A stretch of 62,128 bases of DNA from Gordonia amicalis NBRC 100051 = JCM 11271 (lineage in GTDB: Bacteria > Actinomycetota > Actinomycetes > Mycobacteriales > Mycobacteriaceae), in assembly GCF_000332995.1 (NCBI RefSeq), contig NZ_BANS01000039.1, positions 1 to 62,128 of the forward strand, given 5' to 3'. The position numbers were made by a program, and so were the translations under genes. The notes beneath the pieces are model-generated. The model was not told where the DNA came from. It worked only from the letters and a program-made list of their open reading frames with translations, and ran no database searches. Below, in pieces: positions 47,882-56,469 of this stretch (its first letter is position 1; each line of letters opens with the position of its first letter).

Positions 47882-48760
47882 GTGAACGCTGAGCAGATGT
47901 CGAACCTTCCCCAGCTGCGCAGACCCATTCTGCTCGCGGCCTTCGAGGGCTGGAACGACGCCGGGGACGCCGCCAGCAGTGCCGTCGAGCATCTCGCCCT
48001 CGAGTGGGATGCTCGTCCGCTCGCCGACATCGACTCTGACGAATACTACGACTTCCAGGTCAACCGTCCCACTGTCAAGCAGATCGACGGTGTGACGCGG
48101 CGCATCGAATGGCCCACGACGTCGATCTCGTACTGCAGCCCGCGCGGTGCCGACCGCGACATCGTGCTGGTCCGCGGCATCGAACCGAACATGCGGTGGC
48201 GTGCGTTCTGCGCCGAGATCGTCGAACTCGCCCAGGAGCTCGAGGTCGAGACCACCGTCATGCTGGGCGCGCTGCTCGCCGACACCCCGCACACCCGCCC
48301 GGTGCCCGTCACCGGAACTGCCTACAGCAGCGAGTCGGCGGCCCGGTACAACCTCACCGAGAGCCGATACGAGGGCCCCACCGGCATCACCGGCGTGCTG
48401 CAAGACCTCTTCGTGCAGGCGGGCCTGCCCGCCGTGTCCTTCTGGGCCGCGGTGCCGCACTACGTGTCGACCCCGCCCAACCCGAAGGCCACCGTGGCGC
48501 TCCTGACGCGCGTCGAGGAGGTCCTCGACATCGAGGTCCCGCTCGGCACGCTGCCCGAGCAGGCCGAGGAATGGGAACGCGCGGTCACCGAGATGACCGA
48601 GGACGACGAGGAGATCGCCGACTACGTCCGGGGGCTGGAGGAACGCGGCGACGCCGAGATGGATCCCGACGAGGTGATGGCGAAGATCGACGGCGACGCG
48701 CTCGCGGCCGAGTTCGAGCGCTATCTCAAGCGCCGCGGACAGGGGCCGTTCGGCGGGTGA
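47882..48760 (+). CDS. PAC2 (proteasome assembly chaperone-like) family protein
   Basis: A 292-residue protein of the PAC2 superfamily, matching Rv2125 in position beside metH. The N-terminal alpha/beta domain begins PILLAAFEGWNDAGDAASSA and holds YSSESAARYNL and SFWAAVPHYVSTPPNPKATV. The C-terminal ~70 residues are very acidic (EMTEDDEEIADYVRG) and helical. In eukaryotes PAC2 proteins help build proteasome alpha rings; in actinobacteria the role is not settled. The stop overlaps the next gene by 4 bp. Confidence 0.87.
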   Translation: MNAEQMSNLPQLRRPILLAAFEGWNDAGDAASSAVEHLALEWDARPLADIDSDEYYDFQVNRPTVKQIDGVTRRIEWPTTSISYCSPRGADRDIVLVRGIEPNMRWRAFCAEIVELAQELEVETTVMLGALLADTPHTRPVPVTGTAYSSESAARYNLTESRYEGPTGITGVLQDLFVQAGLPAVSFWAAVPHYVSTPPNPKATVALLTRVEEVLDIEVPLGTLPEQAEEWERAVTEMTEDDEEIADYVRGLEERGDAEMDPDEVMAKIDGDALAAEFERYLKRRGQGPFGG

Positions 48761-49866
48761 ACACCCACCGAACGGCAGCGGTGCGTCGTGCCGGTGTCGC
48801 GGGCGCGGTCGGTCTGGGTGTCACGGCGGCGGCCGTCGCCGGGTACGTCACCCGAAATCTCACCTTCGACCGCCGGGAGTCGTCCCTCCTCGCATCGAGC
48901 GGTGTGATCCCACGGTCGGTCACCATGCCCGGCGGCGCGGTGATCAGCTACGGCGAGGGCCCACCGGGCGGCGAGCCGCTGCTCCTGATCCCCGGACAGC
49001 AGGTCGCGTGGAGCGACTACGCGGCCGTGCTCGGCGCACTATCGGAGGACTGGCATGTCTTCGCCGTGGACTGTTTCGGCCACGGCGGCTCCGCCAAGGA
49101 TCCGGCGTGGTATCCGGCGCTCCGACAGACCGCCGCACTCGGCTGGTTCGTCGACACGGTGATCGGCTCGCCCGCGGTGGTTGCCGGCCACTCGTCGGGC
49201 GGGCTGCTCGCCGCACGTCTCGCAGCCGACTGCCCCGCCCTCGTCCGCGCCGCCCTCATCGAGGACGCGCCGTTCTTCGCGACCGAACCCGACCGCGCCC
49301 CCGCCACGTTCGCGTGGCGGGACGGCTTCCGGCCCATGCACGACTTCCTGACCGCACCGCAGGAAGCCGAGGTGACCTGGACGCGCCACTGGGTGCGCCA
49401 CAGCCACCTGCGAGCGCTGTTCGGCGACAAGGGCTGGACACGACTGGTCCGCGACCCGGTCGAACGCCGGCTCGACCGCGATCCGCACCGCATCCCACGA
49501 CTCTGGTGGCTGCCGCCGACGATGAACCGCGCCCTCGATCTCACGGCATGCCTGCAGGACGGCACCGGCGACTACGACCTGCGCTACGGCGAGATGTTCT
49601 ACGACGGCACGTGGTTCGAGGGATTCGACCAGGCCGAGACCCTCGCGAGAGTCCGCGTGCCGGTGACCCTGCTGCACGCCACCGTGCACGAACAGGACGG
49701 TGTCCTGCTGGGTGCGATGACCGACGACGACGCGCGCCGGGCTCACGTCCTGATGCCGGATTGCCTACTAGTCGACCACATCCCGGCCGGGCACGACATC
49801 CATCGCCAGCGTCCGGCGTTGTTCGTCGACTCGATCAACGCCCTGCCCGGGCGGATACACCGGTGA
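48757..49866 (+). CDS. Alpha/beta hydrolase with N-terminal membrane anchor
   Basis: A 369-residue hydrolase. Residues about 10-30 (AGVAGAVGLGVTAAAVAGYV) form a membrane segment after a short basic start, so it may be anchored at or exported across the membrane. The hydrolase domain shows LLLIPGQQVAW and the nucleophile elbow AGHSSGGLLAA. A late histidine in HIPAGHDIHRQRP completes a triad. The substrate is unknown. The GTG overlaps the PAC2 stop as GTGA, so the two are probably cotranslated. Confidence 0.85.
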   Translation: MNTHRTAAVRRAGVAGAVGLGVTAAAVAGYVTRNLTFDRRESSLLASSGVIPRSVTMPGGAVISYGEGPPGGEPLLLIPGQQVAWSDYAAVLGALSEDWHVFAVDCFGHGGSAKDPAWYPALRQTAALGWFVDTVIGSPAVVAGHSSGGLLAARLAADCPALVRAALIEDAPFFATEPDRAPATFAWRDGFRPMHDFLTAPQEAEVTWTRHWVRHSHLRALFGDKGWTRLVRDPVERRLDRDPHRIPRLWWLPPTMNRALDLTACLQDGTGDYDLRYGEMFYDGTWFEGFDQAETLARVRVPVTLLHATVHEQDGVLLGAMTDDDARRAHVLMPDCLLVDHIPAGHDIHRQRPALFVDSINALPGRIHR

Positions 49867-49885
49867 CGACCGAGCGGGGCAGCGC

Positions 49886-50194
49886 TCAGCCGATCCTCTC
49901 GATGGAGACGACCGGCGTGGTGATCCGCCACGTACGGACGTCGGGATCGTCGGCCGCTCGCACCCAGAACTGAGCCGACTCGCCGAGCCGGCAGGACTTC
50001 ACCCCGAGCAGCGGGATGTCCTCCGAGTCACGGCGCAGCCGACTGACGGTCCAGTCCTCGCTGTCGGTGCCGCCGACGCCGGGAGCGCGCAGGAGCGTCA
50101 TCTCCTCGAAGTCCAGCAGGTAGGTGGATGTCCGGGTGACCACGGTGAACACCCCGGAGTCGGTGTCGGGTCTGATCTCTTGCACACGCGCCAC
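49886..50194 (-). CDS. Small hypothetical protein
   Basis: I do not recognise a family. The 102-residue product starts at GTG 50194 (VARVQEIRPDTDSGVFTVVT). It is soluble, beta-rich by appearance (TSTYLLDFEEMTLLRAPG), with one cysteine (GVKSCRLGES), and has no signal peptide or membrane helix. A TACAGT box 6 nt before the GTG supports this as a real, leaderless gene. It follows mshC on the same strand with a 90-bp gap that contains a weak hairpin (GGCGCC-N6-GGCGCC, 50254-50271). It is convergent with the hydrolase gene 19 bp away. Confidence 0.65.
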   Translation of the reverse strand: MARVQEIRPDTDSGVFTVVTRTSTYLLDFEEMTLLRAPGVGGTDSEDWTVSRLRRDSEDIPLLGVKSCRLGESAQFWVRAADDPDVRTWRITTPVVSIERIG

Positions 50195-50200
50195 GAGAGC

Positions 50201-50206
50201 ACTGTA
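50201..50206 (-). promoter_or_regulatory. Putative -10 box of the small hypothetical gene
   Basis: TACAGT lies 6 nt before GTG 50194. Confidence 0.4.
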
Positions 50207-50284
50207 CCCAGAGCCATCGCGCACTGTTCGGCCCGTGCAGCCCAACGACGTCCGGCGCCACCTCCGGCGCCGCACGCGGCCGGA

Positions 50285-51535
50285 TCAGTCCTGCCGGGTC
50301 GCCGGGATGCCGAGCAGGGCGTCGACCGCCGCGGCGAGTGCCGCGGGCGACTCCGCCGACGACCCGATGCCGGCCCGCACGTCGGCGCACCAGGCGTCCA
50401 CTGCGGCAAGCGCTTTCGGGGTGTCGAGGTCGTCGGCGAGGTGCTGGCGGACGCGTGCGATCACATCGGACGCATCGGGTCCGGCGGGTGCGGCGAATGC
50501 CGTCCGCCACCGGTCGAGACGTTCGACGGCGGTGTCGAGGATCGACTGGGTCCACATGCGGTCGCCGCGGTAGTGGTCGGCGAGCAGCGCGAGCCGGATC
50601 GCGGCCGGGTCGACGCCCTCGCGGCGAAGCACCGACACGAACACCAGGTTGCCGCGGCTCTTCGACATCTTCTCGCCGTCGAGACCGACCATGCCGGTGT
50701 GCACGTAGTGGCGCGCGAACCGTCGCGAATCGGTCAGCGCCTCACCGTGGGCGGCCGAGAACTCGTGGTGCGGGAAGATCAGGTCGTTGCCGCCGCCTTG
50801 GATGTCGAACTCGATCCCGAGCCGGTTCAGAGCGATCGCCGAGCACTCGATGTGCCAGCCCGGGCGTCCGGGACCGAACGGCGAGTCCCAGGACGGCTCG
50901 CCGGGACGCTCCGCGCGCCACAACAGGGCGTCGAGCGGGTCACGCTTGCCCGCCCGGTCGGGGTCGCCGCCACGCTCGGCGAAGAACCGCGCCATCGTCT
51001 CGCGGTCGTAGCCGGACTCGTATCCGAACTGTTCGGTGGCGTCGGTCCGGAAGTAGACGTCGGGATACTCCGCGTCGTCGACGGTGTAGGCGGCACCCGA
51101 GGCGAGTAGTTTCTCGACGACCTCGATGACCTCGCCGATCGACTCGACGGCACCGATGTAGTCGCGCGGCGGCAGCACCCGTAGAGCGGTCATGTCATCG
51201 CGGAAGAGCTGGGTCTCGCGCGCACCGAGGTCACGCCAGTCGACGCCGTCACGGTCGGCACGTTCGAACAGCGGGTCGTCGACGTCGGTCACGTTCTGCA
51301 CGTAGTGGACGACATACCCCTGGTCCCGCAGGACGCGGTTCACCTGATCGAAGGTCACGTACGTCGCGGCATGGCCGAGGTGGGTCGCGTCGTACGGGGT
51401 GATCCCGCAGACGTACATGGTGGCGGTCGGTCCCGGGCTCACCGGACGGACAGCACGGTCGGCGGTGTCATAGAGGCGGAGGGCTGGTCCTTCGCCGGGT
51501 ACCGCCGGAAGTTCCACATCGGGCCACGACTGCAT
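50285..51535 (-). CDS. mshC: Cysteine--1-D-myo-inosityl 2-amino-2-deoxy-alpha-D-glucopyranoside ligase MshC
   Basis: MshC joins cysteine to GlcN-inositol using ATP, the third enzymatic step of mycothiol synthesis. The 416-residue protein is a cysteinyl-tRNA synthetase relative. It has the HIGH-type motif [15 protein letters not shown] with zinc Cys in MYVCGIT, the KMSKS motif [10 protein letters not shown], and [11 protein letters not shown] and [14 protein letters not shown] for zinc binding. Being shorter than true CysS and lacking the tRNA-binding end, it fits MshC. The ATG at 51535 has TACAGT 7 nt before it. Confidence 0.96.
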   Translation of the reverse strand: MQSWPDVELPAVPGEGPALRLYDTADRAVRPVSPGPTATMYVCGITPYDATHLGHAATYVTFDQVNRVLRDQGYVVHYVQNVTDVDDPLFERADRDGVDWRDLGARETQLFRDDMTALRVLPPRDYIGAVESIGEVIEVVEKLLASGAAYTVDDAEYPDVYFRTDATEQFGYESGYDRETMARFFAERGGDPDRAGKRDPLDALLWRAERPGEPSWDSPFGPGRPGWHIECSAIALNRLGIEFDIQGGGNDLIFPHHEFSAAHGEALTDSRRFARHYVHTGMVGLDGEKMSKSRGNLVFVSVLRREGVDPAAIRLALLADHYRGDRMWTQSILDTAVERLDRWRTAFAAPAGPDASDVIARVRQHLADDLDTPKALAAVDAWCADVRAGIGSSAESPAALAAAVDALLGIPATRQD

Positions 51536-51542
51536 GGCGTCC

Positions 51543-51548
51543 ACTGTA
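51543..51548 (-). promoter_or_regulatory. Putative -10 box of mshC (leaderless)
   Basis: TACAGT lies 7 nt before the mshC ATG, so mshC can be expressed apart from the upstream trio. Confidence 0.45.
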
Positions 51549-51637
51549 TTGCCCACGGACCGCGACGTGTTCACGGCCCGTCCGCAGCGATCGTGATCAC
51601 CCGGAGCCGATGGGATCGACGATCCCGACGGTGTCGA

Positions 51638-52516
51638 TCAGAACGGGGGCCACGGAATGGGCCGATGGCCCGGCGGCAGCGGCATGGTCTCGCTCTCGGC
51701 GAGAACGATCGCCCGCACCGTGAGCGCGTCGACCTCGTCGGCGGTGATGTGGCGCAGCAGATCGCGGCGCAAGGCCGAGGCGTCGGTCTCCAGGTGCTCG
51801 GCGAGCTCGGCGACGTCGGCGACCAGATGGCCGGGCACCTTCTCCCCCGCCCAGCCCCACAGAACGGTCCGCAGCTTGTCCTCGGTGTGCAGGCAGATGC
51901 CGTGATCGATGCCGTAGACACCGCCGTCGAGGCCCTCGAGGACGTGGCCGCCCTTGCGGTCGGCGTTGTTCAGTACGACGTCGAGCACTGCGAGTCGCTG
52001 GAGACGCGGGTCGTCGGCGTGGACGAGCACGACGGGCTCGCCATATGGGTCGTAGGCCTGCAGGACGGCGAAGAATCCGGTCGGCACCCGGTCGACCGGG
52101 CACAGATCGACCAGATCGATCCGCGGCTGCGTCTCGACGGGCGGGTGCTCGGAGTTGTCCGGCGTCTCGATCCAGCGCTGCACCATGCCCGGACCGACCG
52201 GTCCGTCGCGGTGGATCGTCGTCGGGATCGCACCCCACCCGAGGGCCTCCGAGATCAGATATGACGCGACCTCGCGCCCGGCCAGGGTGCCGTCGGGGAA
52301 GTCCCACAGCGGGACCTCGCCACGGATCGGCTTGTACACGCATCGCATCGACTGTTCCTCGAGCACGGCGTCGCACACCAGGGTGGCGTTGCTGGCCGAC
52401 GGGATCCGCCCGAGGATCGTCAGCTCCCCGTCGCGGAGGATCTCGAGCGGTGACACCTCGGCCGGAACGGGGTCCGAGGACTCCGGCTGGTGCGGACTCG
52501 CGGCTTCCGGTGTCAA
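51638..52516 (-). CDS. SCO1664-family protein, PI3/PI4-kinase-like fold
   Basis: A 292-residue protein of a family largely limited to actinobacteria, with no known function. It looks like a small kinase: Lys62 in CVYKPIRGE, Glu82 in GREVASY, a DRH-like loop NNADRKGGHVL (Asp186), and a DFG-like GIDHGICL (Asp204), in the order of PI3/PI4 kinases. A conserved-looking KWGxxxTxH-type part follows. The start is unclear: TTG 52516 gives the full frame, GTG 52456 the shorter VSPLEILRDGEL form, and neither has a strong SD. It is the third gene of a trio with DUF3090 (33 bp upstream) and the phosphatase. Confidence 0.85.
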   Translation of the reverse strand: MTPEAASPHQPESSDPVPAEVSPLEILRDGELTILGRIPSASNATLVCDAVLEEQSMRCVYKPIRGEVPLWDFPDGTLAGREVASYLISEALGWGAIPTTIHRDGPVGPGMVQRWIETPDNSEHPPVETQPRIDLVDLCPVDRVPTGFFAVLQAYDPYGEPVVLVHADDPRLQRLAVLDVVLNNADRKGGHVLEGLDGGVYGIDHGICLHTEDKLRTVLWGWAGEKVPGHLVADVAELAEHLETDASALRRDLLRHITADEVDALTVRAIVLAESETMPLPPGHRPIPWPPF

Positions 52517-52549
52517 CGGCCGCGCCCCTGTCTCACCGTCGGGACTCGC

Positions 52550-53260
52550 TCACGCCTGGGAAGAGGGTCCGGGAGTGCCCGGGTCTTCATCATCGGGGTC
52601 GTCCGGATCGTCGTCGTCCTCGTCGACGAGGAAGCTCGGATCAGTTTGCGCGGCAAGGCTGTTGAACACCTCGGGATCGATGAAGTCGATCGACTTGCTC
52701 AACTGCGCATCACGCTTGTAGCCGTTGGTGCGCACGCACAGGTGGCCGTCGGGGTCGAGCGGCTCGCTGCAGAGCGGGCACGGCTGACGGCCGGCGGAGA
52801 TCACCTTCGACGACCGTGCCGCGAATTCGCGTGCGGCGGCAGTGGTGAGGAACACACGCACCGCGTCGGGTCCCTCGTCGGTGTCGTCGAGCACGACGCT
52901 CTCGTCGAACTCCCCCTCGGTGATGGCCAGCAACTCCACGACGACGGCCTCGGATTCGGCGTCCCAGCCCAGCCCCATGGTGCCGACGCGGAATTCGGCG
53001 TCGACGGGCATGACCAGTGGGCTCAGGTCCCCGACCCGATCGGTCGCCGGCGGGATCGGGGTGCCGAAGCGGCGGTGGATCTCGTCGAGCAGTGCGCCGA
53101 TCCGGTCCGCCAGGATCTGGACCTGCTGCTTTTCGAGCATCACGCTGATGATGCGTGTCTCGTGGACGGCCTGGAGGTAGAACGTGCGGTCGCCGGGTTG
53201 CCCGATCGTGCCGGCGACGAACCGGTCCGGGCTGCGGAACACGTGTATCGCTCGGGACAT
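52550..53260 (-). CDS. DUF3090 family protein with zinc-ribbon-like motif
   Basis: A 236-residue protein of unknown function conserved in actinobacteria. The N-terminal ~150 residues are an alpha/beta domain (RAIHVFRSPDRFVAGTIG). A treble-clef-like zinc site follows, Cys161-x2-Cys164-x8-His173-x-Cys175 (CPLCSEPLDPDGHLC). The C-terminal tail after 210 is Asp/Pro rich and disordered. The start at 53260 follows a GGAGGTGTG SD. It lies 25 bp after the phosphatase and 33 bp before the kinase-like gene, which suggests a shared task. Confidence 0.87.
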   Translation of the reverse strand: MSRAIHVFRSPDRFVAGTIGQPGDRTFYLQAVHETRIISVMLEKQQVQILADRIGALLDEIHRRFGTPIPPATDRVGDLSPLVMPVDAEFRVGTMGLGWDAESEAVVVELLAITEGEFDESVVLDDTDEGPDAVRVFLTTAAAREFAARSSKVISAGRQPCPLCSEPLDPDGHLCVRTNGYKRDAQLSKSIDFIDPEVFNSLAAQTDPSFLVDEDDDDPDDPDDEDPGTPGPSSQA

Positions 53261-53285
53261 CACACCTCCTTCATTGTTGTGTTCA

Positions 53286-54023
53286 TTATCCCGATGTCGC
53301 CGGGATCGTCGCAGCGGCACCGGTGTCCCCGCCCACGACGGCGTCGTCGGACGCCTGCTGGTCGTCACCGGTGGCCGGACGAGGTGTCGGTACCGAGAGC
53401 TTGTGCGTGTTGTTGACCGTGTGCACGTACGGACGCGACGAGGAGTAACGGACGACGCTGATCGACGCGGGCTCGACGACGATGCGCTGGAATGCGTCGA
53501 GGTGACTGCCCATCGCGTCGGCGATGATCGACTTGATGACGTCACCGTGCGAGCAGGCGATCCAGACACCGGCCCCGTCGGAGCCGCCGTAGACGCGGTC
53601 GAGTTCGCGGATGGCACGCACCGCACGGGCCTGGACGTCGGCGAGGCCCTCCCCGTCAGGGAAGACCGCGGCCGACGGCTGCTGCTGCACGACCTTCCAG
53701 AGCGGCTCGGAGAGCAGCTCGGAGATGGGGCGTCCGGTCCAGCCGCCGTAGTCGACCTCGGCGAGGTCGTCGACGACGACCTCCGGAGGACGATCCCCGT
53801 TGGTGCCGAGGGCGGCGAGCAGCGGTGCGACGGTCTCCGCGCAGCGATCGAGCGGTGAACGGACCACAGCCCTGATCGCGCCGAGGTGCTCGCCCAAACG
53901 GCTCACGAGCTCGTCGGCCTGTTCGCGGCCCCGGTCGTCGAGGTGGACTCCGGGGCTACGACCCGCGAGCACACCCGAGGTGTTCGCCGTCGAACGGCCG
54001 TGCCGGAGAAGGATCACGGTCAT
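53286..54023 (-). CDS. MSMEG_4193-family histidine phosphatase
   Basis: A 245-residue branch-1 histidine phosphatase (phosphoglycerate-mutase-like). The phosphorylated His8 is in VILLRHGRSTAN, Arg and Glu follow (VRSPLDRCAETV and LAEVDYGGWTG), and the second His is in ACSHGDVIKS, so the active site is complete. The substrate is unknown. The C-terminal ~40 residues are Ala/Thr/Pro rich. It starts the trio; TATGGT 6 nt before the ATG suggests a leaderless transcript. Confidence 0.9.
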   Translation of the reverse strand: MTVILLRHGRSTANTSGVLAGRSPGVHLDDRGREQADELVSRLGEHLGAIRAVVRSPLDRCAETVAPLLAALGTNGDRPPEVVVDDLAEVDYGGWTGRPISELLSEPLWKVVQQQPSAAVFPDGEGLADVQARAVRAIRELDRVYGGSDGAGVWIACSHGDVIKSIIADAMGSHLDAFQRIVVEPASISVVRYSSSRPYVHTVNNTHKLSVPTPRPATGDDQQASDDAVVGGDTGAAATIPATSG

Positions 54024-54029
54024 CCCACA

Positions 54030-54035
54030 ACCATA
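54030..54035 (-). promoter_or_regulatory. Putative -10 box of the phosphatase-DUF3090-SCO1664 operon
   Basis: TATGGT lies 6 nt before the ATG at 54023. Confidence 0.45.
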
Positions 54036-54080
54036 GGCATGCGCGCATGCCGCCCGCACGCGGCGAGGACGCCTCGGACG

Positions 54081-54923
54081 TCAGGTCGCGGAGATCGTGC
54101 CGGTGGACAGCAGGACGATGAGCGTGACGCCCAGGATCACGCGGTAGGCGCCGAACCAGTTCATCGAGTGCCCGCTGACGAACTTCAGCAGCCAGGCGAT
54201 GGCCGCATAACCCACGAAGAACGCGACGATCGTCGCCACCAGCAGCTGCGGCCCGGTCGCCTCCATGCCCTCACCGCTCGGGTTGAACGCGTCCGGCAGG
54301 CTGAACAGGCCCGACGCGGTCACCGCCGGGATGGCCAGCAGGAACGAGAACCGGAACGCGGCCTCGCGTTCGAGCCCGAGGAACAGTCCGGCGCTCGCCG
54401 TCGCACCCGACCGGGAGACACCGGGGACCAGAGCGAGGCACTGTGCGCCGCCCATGACCAGCCCGTCGCGCAGAGTCAGCTTCTCGAGCGGGCGCTGCTT
54501 CGTCCCGTATCGCTCGGCCAGCCAGAACACACCCGCGAAGACGATCAGCATGATCGCGACGAGCCACAGGTTGCGGCCGGTGGTGCGGATCTGGTCCTTG
54601 GCGAGATAACCGATGAGCCCGATGGGGATGGTCGCGAGGATCACATACCAGCCGATGCGGTAGTCGAGGTTGCGCTCCTCGGCGTGGAACAGGCCACGAA
54701 ACCACGCCCCGATGATGCGGAAGATGTCGCGGGCGAAGAAGAGCAGCACGGCTGCCTCGGTACCGAGCTGGGTGACCGCGGTGAACGACGCCCCGGCGTC
54801 CTCGCCGAACATGAGCTCCGACGCGATACGGAGATGCCCGGACGACGAGATCGGCAGGAACTCGGTGAGCCCCTGCAACGCCCCGAGGACGATCGACTGG
54901 GTCCAGGTCATGGTGTCGGTCAC
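54081..54923 (-). CDS. uppP: Undecaprenyl-diphosphatase UppP (BacA)
   Basis: UppP removes a phosphate from undecaprenyl (here probably decaprenyl) diphosphate, recycling the lipid carrier for cell-wall synthesis; extra copies give bacitracin resistance. The 280-residue membrane protein has both family motifs, [14 protein letters not shown] and [13 protein letters not shown], and about eight helices. GTG 54923 is chosen because TAGCAT lies 8 nt upstream; ATG 54911 is the alternative. It is divergent from the lipoprotein gene. Confidence 0.94.
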   Translation of the reverse strand: MTDTMTWTQSIVLGALQGLTEFLPISSSGHLRIASELMFGEDAGASFTAVTQLGTEAAVLLFFARDIFRIIGAWFRGLFHAEERNLDYRIGWYVILATIPIGLIGYLAKDQIRTTGRNLWLVAIMLIVFAGVFWLAERYGTKQRPLEKLTLRDGLVMGGAQCLALVPGVSRSGATASAGLFLGLEREAAFRFSFLLAIPAVTASGLFSLPDAFNPSGEGMEATGPQLLVATIVAFFVGYAAIAWLLKFVSGHSMNWFGAYRVILGVTLIVLLSTGTISAT

Positions 54924-54931
54924 GGCGCCCG

Positions 54932-54937
54932 ATGCTA
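54932..54937 (-). promoter_or_regulatory. Putative -10 box of uppP
   Basis: TAGCAT lies 8 nt before GTG 54923. Confidence 0.35.
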
Positions 54938-55023
54938 CGCGGAGGCCCGCCCGCCGACCGGTCTCGGCGACACGCGTCGACCCGCCTGAGACCCGGACGC
55001 GGCGGGTCACGCAAGATGGGTTC

Positions 55024-56142
55024 ATGTACTCGTCTCGACGACCGCGCCCCCGTCACCAGCCCCCGAGCGGTCTCGCACGGTTGCGGCGCCCGGTCGCCGC
55101 AGCGGCGACGCTCGCCGTGGGTGTGGCGATGATCACGGCGTGCGGGTCCGACGACTCCGGCACCCCGGACGTCCCGACCGTCACCCCGGCGACCGCGGCC
55201 GAGGCGCCCGCGACCTCCCAACCCGCCGGACTCACCGTCCCCGCACCCGCCGGTTCCCGGGCGCTCGCCTCGTCCGGCCGCACGGTCGCCATCGTCTCGC
55301 CGGACGGCAGGCAACTGCTCCGCTTCGACGCCGCGAGGATGACCGCGCCACCCACATCGGTCGAGGTGCCCGGCCTGACCGCGCTCGCCCCGGACACCGA
55401 TGGCGGCTATCTCGGGGTCGGGCCGGCTGCGCTGGTCGTCGTCGACGCCCAGGGCGCCGCGCGCACCGCCGGACTCGACACCGACTCCCCGACCGCGGTC
55501 GTGCGCGCCGCGTCCGGCGAGATCGTGGTCGGCACCGCCGACGGCCGGGTGCTGATCCACGACGGTGACTTCGAGAACGGGCAACTCCGCATGAGGCACG
55601 ATCTGCGCGAGTTCGTCCGCGTGGATTCACTCACCGCGGCTCCGGCCGCGGCCGAGGGCCTCGACGGCCAGATCGTCGTCCTGGACCGCGCGCAGTCGTC
55701 GGTGACCCCGATCGACCCCGAATCCGGCGAACCCGGGCCCGCGTTGCGGGCCGGCAACGGCGCCACGACCTCGACGGTCGACCGTTTCGGACGCATCCTG
55801 GTCGCCAACACCCGCGACGGCGAGATCCTCGGCTTCTACGGTTCACCGCTGGTCATGCGGTTCCGCTATCCGGTGGCCGACGGCCCGTACGCCGTAGACT
55901 ACGACGACACCCGCAACCTGCTCTGGGTGTCGACAACCGCGAACAACGAGGTGGTGGCGTATGACCTGGCCGACGGCGAGCCGACCGAGAAGCAGCGGTT
56001 CGCGTCCGTCGTCCAGCCCGACGCCCTCACCGTCGACGATGCCGGGACCGTCTACGTCCTGTCGGCACGCGACGGCCGACTCCAGGTCGTACCCCCGCCC
56101 GGCACTCCTCTCGGTGTCGCGGCGGTCGAGCCGGGCCGGTGA
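55024..56142 (+). CDS. Lipoprotein with beta-propeller-like repeats (LppL-like)
   Basis: A 372-residue secreted lipoprotein. After a basic start ([10 protein letters not shown]) comes a hydrophobic signal segment and the lipobox ITAC at about residues 37-40. A Pro/Thr/Ala linker leads to repeated beta-strand units ([78 protein letters not shown]) typical of a seven-bladed YncE-like propeller. Function is unknown; position next to pyrD matches Rv2138 (lppL). It is followed by the DUF5703 gene after 3 bp. Confidence 0.85.
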   Translation: MYSSRRPRPRHQPPSGLARLRRPVAAAATLAVGVAMITACGSDDSGTPDVPTVTPATAAEAPATSQPAGLTVPAPAGSRALASSGRTVAIVSPDGRQLLRFDAARMTAPPTSVEVPGLTALAPDTDGGYLGVGPAALVVVDAQGAARTAGLDTDSPTAVVRAASGEIVVGTADGRVLIHDGDFENGQLRMRHDLREFVRVDSLTAAPAAAEGLDGQIVVLDRAQSSVTPIDPESGEPGPALRAGNGATTSTVDRFGRILVANTRDGEILGFYGSPLVMRFRYPVADGPYAVDYDDTRNLLWVSTTANNEVVAYDLADGEPTEKQRFASVVQPDALTVDDAGTVYVLSARDGRLQVVPPPGTPLGVAAVEPGR

Positions 56143-56145
56143 CCT

Positions 56146-56469
56146 GTGACTGCTGATCGACGACCCCACACCCGGCACGCACGGACATCCGCCCGCCTGG
56201 GGTCGCGCTACCCCACCGGCTGGGAGGTCACGTCCGAGGACGTCGAGTGCATCCTGCTGAAGTTGCCGCCGGACGTCACCCGGGTGACCGCGTCGATGCG
56301 GCTGGCACTCCAGGCCGAGTTCGGCGGCTGGGAGCTGTCCCGGGTCCGCCTCTACTCCGACGGCACGCGCAAGGTCCTGCTCAAACGCCGGCGTCCGCCG
56401 CGCGGCGCCCGCGAACTCGACGAGGACCGTTCCACCGACCACGATCCCCGGAGTGCCCAGGCATGCTGA
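56146..56469 (+). CDS. DUF5703 family protein
   Basis: A 107-residue small actinobacterial protein without known function. A basic N-terminus is followed by [20 protein letters not shown] and [18 protein letters not shown], then a basic run ([12 protein letters not shown]). The start is GTG, 3 bp after the lipoprotein stop. The stop overlaps the pyrD start by 7 bp, which ties its translation to pyrD. Confidence 0.8.
   Translation: MTADRRPHTRHARTSARLGSRYPTGWEVTSEDVECILLKLPPDVTRVTASMRLALQAEFGGWELSRVRLYSDGTRKVLLKRRRPPRGARELDEDRSTDHDPRSAQAC

Noticed and set aside
51612..51626. GGGATCG-A-CGATCCC as terminator of the SCO1664 gene
   Set aside because: The loop is a single base and the stem short; it is more likely a chance palindrome.
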